Of a stretch of DNA of 64,000 nucleotides, positions 6,751 to 13,613 are shown one piece after another. This stretch comes from Kitasatospora papulosa (lineage in GTDB: Bacteria > Actinomycetota > Actinomycetes > Streptomycetales > Streptomycetaceae): contig NZ_JNYQ01000006.1 of the NCBI RefSeq assembly GCF_000717245.1, positions 216,754 through 280,753 of the forward strand, in the 5' to 3' direction. The notes under the pieces are model-generated. The model made no database searches and had not been told where the DNA came from. It saw only the letters and a list, made by a program, of their open reading frames with translations. Each line of letters opens with the position of its first letter. The stretch's first letter is position 1. The translations under genes were made by a program, and so were the position numbers.

Positions 6751-9447
6751 ATGGCCGGCAGTGAACTCGTCGGCCGGCACGCGGAGACGGCCCTGCTCGG
6801 CCGCGTCCTGCACCATGCCCGGAAGGGATCCGGAGGGTCGTCCGTCCTGCTGCGCGGTGAAGCCGGGATGGGCAAGACGGCGCTGCTGGAACTGGCCGGG
6901 ACACTCGCCCGCGACAGCGGGTTCGCCGTCCTGCGGACGGTCGGGGCGGAGGCCGAGGCCGAAACCGCGTTCGGCGCGCTGCACCAGCTGCTGCACCCCC
7001 TGCTGGAACGCTCCACGGCCTTGTCGAACCCGCAGCGCGAGGCGCTGGAGAGCGTTCTGGGGCTGCGCTCCGGGCCGCCGGCCGGCGGGTTCCTGGTGGG
7101 CGCCGCCTCGATGGCCCTGCTGGCCGAGGCGGCCCGCGTCCGGCCCATGCTGATCGTCGTCGACGATCTGCACTGGATCGATTCCTCCAGCGCCGGGGTC
7201 CTCGCCTTCCTCCACCGCCGCATCGGTGAACTGCCGCTGGCCTTCGTCACCGCCACCCGGCCGGGGGCGGCGGCGGCCGAGGGCTGGCCCGCGCCACTCG
7301 CCGAGATCCACGCTCTCGCGCCCGAGGACGCCGGCGCGCTGCTGCGCAGCAGGCACCCCGGCCTGGCGGCGAGCACCTGCGACAGGGTTCTGTCGGAGGC
7401 GGCCGGCAACCCGCTGGCGCTGGTCGAACTCCCCGCGCAACTTGACGGCGACGTGCTCCGCGGGCTCGAGCCCCTGCCCGACCGCCTGCCGCTCGGACAG
7501 AGGCTGGAGCGTATGTTCGCCGACCGGCTGGAGGCGCTGTCGCCGGACGCGGCGCAGGTTCTCCTGCTGGCCGCCCTGGGCGGCGGGGCGTACGGCGCGT
7601 ACCCGGCCGGGGAGGTGGCGGAGGACGTGAGGGAACGGGTCGAGGCCACGGGCCTGGCCCGCTCGGACCCCTCGGGGCGCTTCGTCTTCCGGCATCCGCT
7701 CGTGCGCAGCGCCGTGATCTCCCGGGCGTCGGAGGCTCGACGACGGCAGGCCCACCTCGCACTGGCGGCGCGGCTGCCGCACGACGAACCCAGACGGCTG
7801 GTCCACGAGGCCTCCGCCGCCGCACACCCCGACGAGGCACTCGCGGGGCGCCTGGAGCGGGCCGGACAGCGCATCGCCGCGCGGGGCGCCGACGCCGAGG
7901 GCGCCCTGCTGCTCGACCGGGCCGCGATGCTCAGTTCCGATCCCGCGGACCGCGCCCGCCGCATGACCTGGGCCGCCGTGACCGCCGCCCGCGGCGGCCG
8001 CCTCGCCCACACCGGCCGCCTCGTCGAAGAAGTACGCCGGGGCCCGGTGCCCGAGGACATCGCACCGCTCCTGGCCTACGCGGTCGTCTACGTCGACCAG
8101 AGCCACCGGATCGACTTCGAGTCCTCGTTCACGCTGCTCCCGGGCGCGCTCGACGCCCTCGCCGTGCCCGGCGCGGACTCCTTCGGCGGCCTGGCCGAGC
8201 AGGTGTTCTTCAAGCTGCTGCTCGCCGCCACGTACACGGACGACGCACGCGCCTGGCAGGCCCTGGACAAGCACCTGGACGACGTCTCGCCGCTGGCGAG
8301 GCTCTGCCACCGCGCCTGGTCCGACCCGGCCCGTACCGCACAGGGCGCCGCCGACGAACTCACGCTGCTCAGCCAGGGGCTGAACGAGGAACAGGAGGCC
8401 GGCGCCGCCTGGCTGCTGCTGTGGACCGCCACCGCCGTCGACGTCGCCGACAGCGGCCTGTGGCGGCGGTTCACCGGCCAGCACGCCTACGCCACCCAGG
8501 GTTCGGTCGCCAAGGCGAGGTACTACCAGGACTTCCTCCTCGGCCGCTGGGACGCCGCGGACGACTGCCTGCGTGAGGCCGAGGCGTCCGAGGGGCTCGG
8601 CTACCACTGCAACGCCCTGCTGTTCCGGCACCACTACGCGCACTTCCTCGCCGGACGGGGGGACGAGGAGGGGCTGAAGCGGATCGAAGCGCTGATCGGA
8701 CCGGCCGCCCGCAGGGCCCGCATGCGGTTCGTCACCGACCACCTCGACCACCTGCGCGCCCTGGCCGCCCTCGCCCATGGACGGTACGAGGAGGCGTACT
8801 CCCGCATCGCCGAACTCACCCCGCCAGGGGTGCTGCCGGTCGGCCTTCCCTGGTTCCACCTGCCGTTCTTCGACTTCGTGGACGCCGCCGTGCACACCGG
8901 CCGGCGGGAGGAGGCGCAGCGGCACCTGGAGGCGGGGAGGGCAGCCCGGATGGCCGGGATCTCCGCCCATCACGCGTTCCTGCTGGCCGCGGCCGAGGCC
9001 CTGGCCGCTCCCGACGACGAGGCCGAGGAACGCTACCGCGAGGCGTGCGCCGTGCCGGGCGCGGAACGCTGGGTCTTCGAGACGGCCCGGCTGCGGCTCG
9101 CGCACGGTGCATGGCTGCGCAGACACCGCCGGGCCGGAGCCCGCGACGTCCTGCTGGAGGCCCGCCAGGTCTTCTCCGGACTGGGCGCCACACCCTGGGA
9201 GGAGCGGTGTGCGGCCGAACTGCGGGCGGACGGCCATCAGGTGGGCACCCGGGCCGAGGGCCGAGAGCAGCTCACCGGACAGGAGACGCGTATCGCCCGG
9301 CTCGCCGCCACCGGACTGACGAACAAGGACATCGGGCGGCAGCTCCACCTTTCCCCCCGTACCGTCGCCACCCACCTGTACAAGATCTATCCCAAGCTCG
9401 GGATCACCTCGCGGGCAGCCCTCGCGCAGGCCCTGCGCGAGGGCTGA
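6751..9447 (+). CDS. LAL-type LuxR family transcriptional regulator (first copy)
   Basis: 898 residues from ATG 6751, chosen over longer in-frame starts because GAGGAG lies at 6735-6740 and the N-terminus then begins at the conserved LVGR segment. An AAA-like ATPase domain comes first: Walker A GEAGMGKT (residues 36-43) and Walker B LIVVDDLHWID (about 133-143). A long helical, TPR-like middle follows. The last ~60 residues are a LuxR/GerE helix-turn-helix (LTGQETRIARLAATG, SPRTVATHLYKIYPKLG). Large ATP-binding LuxR regulators are often pathway-specific activators. It is a paralogue of the gene at 13614-16403 on the other strand. Confidence 0.92.
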   Translation: MAGSELVGRHAETALLGRVLHHARKGSGGSSVLLRGEAGMGKTALLELAGTLARDSGFAVLRTVGAEAEAETAFGALHQLLHPLLERSTALSNPQREALESVLGLRSGPPAGGFLVGAASMALLAEAARVRPMLIVVDDLHWIDSSSAGVLAFLHRRIGELPLAFVTATRPGAAAAEGWPAPLAEIHALAPEDAGALLRSRHPGLAASTCDRVLSEAAGNPLALVELPAQLDGDVLRGLEPLPDRLPLGQRLERMFADRLEALSPDAAQVLLLAALGGGAYGAYPAGEVAEDVRERVEATGLARSDPSGRFVFRHPLVRSAVISRASEARRRQAHLALAARLPHDEPRRLVHEASAAAHPDEALAGRLERAGQRIAARGADAEGALLLDRAAMLSSDPADRARRMTWAAVTAARGGRLAHTGRLVEEVRRGPVPEDIAPLLAYAVVYVDQSHRIDFESSFTLLPGALDALAVPGADSFGGLAEQVFFKLLLAATYTDDARAWQALDKHLDDVSPLARLCHRAWSDPARTAQGAADELTLLSQGLNEEQEAGAAWLLLWTATAVDVADSGLWRRFTGQHAYATQGSVAKARYYQDFLLGRWDAADDCLREAEASEGLGYHCNALLFRHHYAHFLAGRGDEEGLKRIEALIGPAARRARMRFVTDHLDHLRALAALAHGRYEEAYSRIAELTPPGVLPVGLPWFHLPFFDFVDAAVHTGRREEAQRHLEAGRAARMAGISAHHAFLLAAAEALAAPDDEAEERYREACAVPGAERWVFETARLRLAHGAWLRRHRRAGARDVLLEARQVFSGLGATPWEERCAAELRADGHQVGTRAEGREQLTGQETRIARLAATGLTNKDIGRQLHLSPRTVATHLYKIYPKLGITSRAALAQALREG

Positions 9448-9505
9448 CGGCGCCCGGGACGGTCCTCCGGACCCGGCCACCCGGCACGGCGGCACCGCCG
9501 CGGGG

Positions 9506-10153
9506 TCAGCCGCGAGCGGCGCCGTCCTCCGGGTGTGCGGGAGCCGTCCTGCTCACCTGGGTGAGGGGTGTGTCGACCAGGTGCTCCGCCAGGAACCACG
9601 CCTGCGTCTCGCCGGTACGGATCACCTCGGAGACGATCATGTCGTTGGACCCGTCGTCCCCCTGCTCCGCGACCTTGCGTGCGGCGTCCCGGGCGTCACC
9701 GAGGATCGTCTCGTGCGCCTCCAGCAGCCGCGACAGCATCGCCGGAACCTCCTCGACGCCGTTCGGCGGGCGGGGGATCGAGGTGATCTCGGCGGCGTGG
9801 CGGGGGTCGCCGACGGCCACTCCGCCGAGGCTCTGCACCCGCTCCGCGAGAGCGTCCACGACGGCGAGCTGCGCGGTCGCGTGCTGGTCGAGCAGCAGGT
9901 GGAGCTGGTGGAAGGTGGCGCCCCTCATCAGCCAGTGGTGCTTCTTGTAGAGGCCGTACAGCATCTGCGTGTCCGCCAGGAGACGGTTCAGCCGCTGGCA
10001 CGCGTACATCCGGGCGTCGTGCGACAGGGCGATCGGCAGCTGCTTGACCGTGCCGAAGTGCTGTATCTCCGCACCCCGTTGGTGCAGCAGGGGCTGGGCA
10101 GCGGCCGGTGCCGTGGTGGCGGACGGGGCCGGCGCGGCGGAAGCGGTGGTCAT
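9506..10153 (-). CDS. Dps family DNA-binding ferritin
   Basis: 215 residues from ATG 10153, with CAGGAG about eleven bases upstream. The Dps inter-subunit ferroxidase ligands are all present with the exact Escherichia coli spacing: H73, H85, D100 and E104 (offsets 12, 27 and 31) in KHHWLMRG...FHQLH...VVDALAER. The first ~25 residues are an Ala/Pro/Thr-rich tail and there is a C-terminal extension, so it is longer than the ~167-residue E. coli protein; such tails often carry DNA binding in actinobacteria. It should form a dodecamer that stores iron and shields DNA from peroxide. It lies inside the LuxR/AraC block, downstream of the first esterase. Confidence 0.92.
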   Translation of the reverse strand: MTTASAAPAPSATTAPAAAQPLLHQRGAEIQHFGTVKQLPIALSHDARMYACQRLNRLLADTQMLYGLYKKHHWLMRGATFHQLHLLLDQHATAQLAVVDALAERVQSLGGVAVGDPRHAAEITSIPRPPNGVEEVPAMLSRLLEAHETILGDARDAARKVAEQGDDGSNDMIVSEVIRTGETQAWFLAEHLVDTPLTQVSRTAPAHPEDGAARG

Positions 10154-10236
10154 GAGGGTGGTGCTCCTGAGACTCGGTGTCGCACGCGGGAGCCGGGAAG
10201 CGCCCACCGCGTGGCGGGCGCGACGGCCCACCGACG

Positions 10237-10266
10237 ACGCTAGGGCCGCCCCGGTCCCGGTCCTTG
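10237..10266 (-). promoter_or_regulatory. Candidate promoter of dps
   Basis: On the minus strand CAAGGA (10261-10266) and TAGCGT (10237-10242) are separated by 18 bp. The second esterase gene has the same arrangement, CAAGGG-N18-TAGCGT, at 18419-18448, so both may use the same form of polymerase or share an activator. The -35 element lies in a GGTC-N3-GACC inverted repeat (10260-10270 region). Confidence 0.5.
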
Positions 10267-10324
10267 ACCGTGGAGGACCGGTGCTGTTCCGACACTGCAC
10301 GGAACGCCGGTGCGGCGGCCGGGC

Positions 10325-11308
10325 TCAGGAGAAGCCGCCGTGCAGGGCGACATGGAGCGTGTCCGTCATCTGGGTCCTGGCCGCCCGCGAGGCGTGGCTC
10401 TCCCGCAGGGCGCCGAACAGGACGAAGCCGTGGACCGTCCCCTGGTATCGCACCGACACCACCGGAACCCCGGCCTCCCGCATCCTCGCGGCGTACGCCT
10501 CGCCCTCGTCGCGTACGACGTCCGCCTCGGCGGTCACGACGAGTGCCGGGGGCAGTCCCGACAGCTCCTCGGCGGTGGCGCGCAGGGGCGAGGCCGCGCT
10601 CTCGGACCGCCTTCCGGGATCCGGTACGTAGGCTTCCCAGAAGCCGCTCATCGCGGCGCGGCCCAGGAAGAACCCCTCGGCGAAGAGCCCGTACGACGGT
10701 GTGTCCATGGCCGAGTCGGTGACCGGGCAGACCAGTACCTGGTGCCGGAACCGGATCCCGGCGCTGCGTCGGGCCAGCAGCGTCACCCCGGCGGCCAGAT
10801 TGGCGCCCGCCGAGATCCCGGCCACGGCCATCCGCCCGCCGTCCAGCTGCCACTGGGCACCGTGGTCGGCGATCCACCCGGCGACCGCGAGCCCCTGTTC
10901 CACCGCCACCGGGTAGCGGGCTTCGGGGACCCGGTCGTACTCGGGCACGACGACGGCCGCGTCCACACCGAGCACCAGGTCGGCGAGCAGCAGCCGATGC
11001 GCGGTGGCACTTCCCAGCATCCAGCCGATCCCGTGCAGGTACAGCACCACCGGCAACGGCCCCGTCACCCCCGCCGGCCTGAGGACGCAGACCCTGATCC
11101 GCCGGCCCGCCGGCCCCGGCAGAGCCAGCCACTCCTCCGTCACGTCCGGGTGGCCCGCGGCGCCGTCCTGCCAGGCGGCGGCGGTGGCCCTGGCCCTCGC
11201 CACGTCGGATCCGACCCAGGCCGAAGGACAGCGGTTCCTCTCGGCGAAGGACCGCGCGAGGCGTTCCAGTACGAGCGGCGGTGCCAGGGGCTGACCCTGC
11301 CGTTCCAT
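10325..11308 (-). CDS. HSL-type alpha/beta hydrolase (esterase/lipase), first copy
   Basis: 327 residues from ATG 11308, with AGGAG seven bases upstream. The hormone-sensitive-lipase oxyanion motif reads HGIGW (92-96; usual HGGGF). The nucleophile elbow is GISAG with S166, the acid lies in ADVVRDEGEAYA, and the base is in GTVHGF. It should hydrolyse small acyl esters in the cytoplasm. It is clearly paralogous to the gene at 17355-18329 (shared VPEYD, EARYPVAVEQ, ASPLRAT, LSGLP and RDEGEAYA). It is divergent from the first AraC gene. A TAGGGT -10-like hexamer on the minus strand (11418-11423) lies about 110 bp upstream. Confidence 0.9.
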   Translation of the reverse strand: MERQGQPLAPPLVLERLARSFAERNRCPSAWVGSDVARARATAAAWQDGAAGHPDVTEEWLALPGPAGRRIRVCVLRPAGVTGPLPVVLYLHGIGWMLGSATAHRLLLADLVLGVDAAVVVPEYDRVPEARYPVAVEQGLAVAGWIADHGAQWQLDGGRMAVAGISAGANLAAGVTLLARRSAGIRFRHQVLVCPVTDSAMDTPSYGLFAEGFFLGRAAMSGFWEAYVPDPGRRSESAASPLRATAEELSGLPPALVVTAEADVVRDEGEAYAARMREAGVPVVSVRYQGTVHGFVLFGALRESHASRAARTQMTDTLHVALHGGFS

Positions 11309-11526
11309 GGTGGACTCCTGCGCGTGGCGCGGCCGGGAGCGGGGGAGCGGAGCCCGCCGCGGCCACGCAGGCAAACACCCGGTGCCGGGAGCTTCCCGCT
11401 CCCGGCACCGGGGCACCACCCTAGGGCCGCCGAGAACGCCAGGGCACCGCCCGGCGCACCGGGACGTGCCGATCCGTGCACAGTTCGTCCGAGCCCGGCC
11501 CGGCACGCTGTCCGCCCTGCCACGCC

Positions 11527-11544
11527 GGTCAGTCAGATGACCTA
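11527..11544 (+). promoter_or_regulatory. Motif shared by the two araC-type promoters (copy A)
   Basis: GTCAGTCAGATGACCTA (11528-11544) differs at only three of 17 positions from the element upstream of the second AraC gene (13571-13587, minus strand). The two lie 57 and 62 nt before their start codons. Within it GGTCA and TGACC (11527-11531, 11538-11542) form an inverted repeat. Probable operator or core promoter element. Confidence 0.55.
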
Positions 11545-11562
11545 ACGACCGGGCGCTCCGGC

Positions 11563-11582
11563 CGGTCAGACTCGGGTGACCG
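11563..11582 (+). promoter_or_regulatory. Inverted repeat CGGTCA-N8-TGACCG upstream of first AraC gene
   Basis: A 6-bp perfect inverted repeat 20 bp before the GTG start. With the GGTCA repeat at 11527-11542 it gives two GGTCA-type dyads with centres 38 bp apart. This arrangement suits autoregulation, or control of the divergent esterase gene. Confidence 0.45.
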
Positions 11583-11601
11583 TACGAGTGAGGAGACCCC
11601 T

Positions 11602-12573
11602 GTGCACCCCGACCCCGCCCGCGACGCCGGCACCGGCCGCCTGGCCGCCTGGCAGCGTGAAGTCGGGCTGCGGCTGGCCGCGGTGAAGGCGGGCCGCCGG
11701 CAGGACGGCCCCTTCGAGGCGTCGCTCACCGGCGTCCCGCTCGGGTACGTACGCCTGCTGTCGCTGGAGGCGGACCCCGTCCGGCTCAGCCGCACCCCCG
11801 GACTCGTCGAGAGCGCACCCGCCCGGGCGGTCGCGGTCGTCCTCCAGGAACACGGACACGCGGCCCTCACCCAGGACGGCCGCAGCACCGTGCTGGAACC
11901 GGGGCAGGCGGCCGTAGTCGACCTGCGGCGTCCCTTCTCGCTGGACGAGCGGGAACGATTCCGCCTCCGCGTCCTGCGCGTGCCGGATCATGCGCTCGAC
12001 GTACCCGCGCACTCCGTCCGCGGAGTGACCGGGCGCGCCCTGTCCCCACGGGACGGAGTGCCCGCGCTCCTCGTCCCCCTCCTCGCCCGGCTCGCCGTCA
12101 CGGCCGGCCGGATACCCCCCTCGGTCGCCGACGCCCTGGGCGGCAACACCACCGATCTGCTCGCCACCCTGGTGCACGACGCCTCCGACCCGGACGACGA
12201 CGACCACGCGGGGGCCGCCCGCGACCGGCTGGTGCGGTCCGTGCTGCGCCACATCGACCGTCATCTCGGCGACCCGGACCTCGGCCCCGAGTCCATCGCC
12301 GCCGCCCACCGCATCTCCGTGCGCTACCTCCACCGCCTCTTCGAGGACGAGGCCGTCACGGTGAGCCGGCTCGTGCAGCGGCGCCGCGTCGAGGAATGCG
12401 CGAAGGAACTGGCCCGCCGGGGGAGCGTCAGCGCGACCGTCTCTGCTGTGTCCTCGCGCTGGGGGTTCCACAGCCCGGCGCACTTCAGCCGGGCCTTCAA
12501 GGCCCTGTACGGTCACCCGCCCGGCCGGTGGCGCGGTGCCGCACCGGCGACGACCGGCACCGTCCGGCCCTGA
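11602..12573 (+). CDS. AraC family transcriptional regulator (first copy)
   Basis: 323 residues from GTG 11602, which has AGGAG six bases upstream; longer in-frame starts lack this. An N-terminal cupin-like sensing region covers about residues 20-165 (HGHAALTQDGRSTVLEPGQ). The C-terminal double helix-turn-helix occupies about 215-315 (SIAAAHRISVRYLHRLFE and WGFHSPAHFSRAFKALYG). This is the AraC_binding_2/HTH_18 layout. It is divergent from the first esterase and convergent with a paralogue 41 bp away, and probably controls the esterase/dps genes. The effector is unknown. Confidence 0.92.
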   Translation: MHPDPARDAGTGRLAAWQREVGLRLAAVKAGRRQDGPFEASLTGVPLGYVRLLSLEADPVRLSRTPGLVESAPARAVAVVLQEHGHAALTQDGRSTVLEPGQAAVVDLRRPFSLDERERFRLRVLRVPDHALDVPAHSVRGVTGRALSPRDGVPALLVPLLARLAVTAGRIPPSVADALGGNTTDLLATLVHDASDPDDDDHAGAARDRLVRSVLRHIDRHLGDPDLGPESIAAAHRISVRYLHRLFEDEAVTVSRLVQRRRVEECAKELARRGSVSATVSAVSSRWGFHSPAHFSRAFKALYGHPPGRWRGAAPATTGTVRP

Positions 12574-12614
12574 ACCACGAGCAGCGGGCCGCGTGAGCGC
12601 CGCCGGCACACGGA

Positions 12615-13508
12615 TCAGGACGGCCGGACGGGCGGGCCGGACCGGTCACGGGGAGAGATGCCGTACGCCGTGCGGAAACTCCGGCTGAAGTGGGCCGCGT
12701 TGCCGAAGCCCCAGCGCTTGCCCACCACCGCCACGGCCGGCCGTGGCGCCCCGCCCCGGCGGCCCAGCTCACGCAGGCACTCCTCCAGCCGGCGCTGCTG
12801 TATCCACCGGCTGACCGTGACTCCCTCACCGGCGAACAGTTTGTGCAGGTAGCGCACCGAGATGTGGTGACGGGCGGCGATGCTCTCGGGTGACAGACCC
12901 CGGTCGAAGAGGTTCTCGTTGACGTAGGCACGCAGCCGGGTCGTCAGCAGGTGCCGGTCGGACCCGGCGTCCGCGGGGAAGGTGCTGCGCGTCTCCCTCG
13001 CCAGGGTCGTGAACAGCCCCGCGGTGTCGGAGGCCAGCCGGTCGGCGGTCGGCCCCTGCCATGCGCGGCCCGGCGCGGCCAGGGACACCAGCAGCGGTTC
13101 GATCAGGGAGGCCGTGGGGCTGTCCGCCGGCCGGTGCACCCCGCGCAGGACCGCCGGGTCGACCGGACCCAGTACACGCAGAGGCAACCGGACCACGTGG
13201 AGGAGGAAGTCCTCCGTCTCCCGCAGGTCGAACGGGCCGTCGCACACCACCAGGTCCCCGGGACCGCACCGCCCGTCGCCCGCACCGCCTAGGACCGCCG
13301 CGCCACGTACGTGCACCAGCGCCGTGACGCCCGGCCCATCCCCGGGTACGGCCCGCAGAGCGAGTGCCGCGCCCCGGACCGTGGTGACGCGCAGCGGCCC
13401 GACCACGTGGCTGCGCACATCGGCGGGCCCGCCGCCCGGATCGATCCGCAGCCCGGCGAAGCCGTCGACCGCCTCTGTACCGACAGGCTCCGGACCGGCC
13501 GACCTCAT
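12615..13508 (-). CDS. AraC family transcriptional regulator (second copy)
   Basis: 297 residues from ATG 13508; a GTG seven codons upstream is possible, but AGGAAGGGG is well placed for the ATG. Same architecture as the first copy, with long shared stretches in the DNA-binding half (ESIAARHHISVRYLHKLF, VTVSR, QRRLEEC, HFSRSF). The N-terminal sensing domain is more diverged. It is tail-to-tail with its paralogue and downstream of the second LAL regulator, in the same direction. Confidence 0.92.
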   Translation of the reverse strand: MRSAGPEPVGTEAVDGFAGLRIDPGGGPADVRSHVVGPLRVTTVRGAALALRAVPGDGPGVTALVHVRGAAVLGGAGDGRCGPGDLVVCDGPFDLRETEDFLLHVVRLPLRVLGPVDPAVLRGVHRPADSPTASLIEPLLVSLAAPGRAWQGPTADRLASDTAGLFTTLARETRSTFPADAGSDRHLLTTRLRAYVNENLFDRGLSPESIAARHHISVRYLHKLFAGEGVTVSRWIQQRRLEECLRELGRRGGAPRPAVAVVGKRWGFGNAAHFSRSFRTAYGISPRDRSGPPVRPS

Positions 13509-13570
13509 GGGAACCCCTTCCTGCGACACGGGCTGTCACCCGATGCTGCGACAGCGGGTGGACGCAGGAG

Positions 13571-13587
13571 TACGTCGTTTGACTGAC
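13571..13587 (-). promoter_or_regulatory. Motif shared by the two araC-type promoters (copy B)
   Basis: Minus-strand GTCAGTCAAACGACGTA matches 14 of 17 positions of the element at 11528-11544. It lies 62 nt before the ATG of the second AraC gene. Between it and the ATG there are also two TGTCGCAG direct repeats and a CACCCG/CGGGTG inverted repeat. Confidence 0.55.
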
Positions 13588-13613
13588 GGGTTCCGGCAGA
13601 GCCCGGCGAGCCG

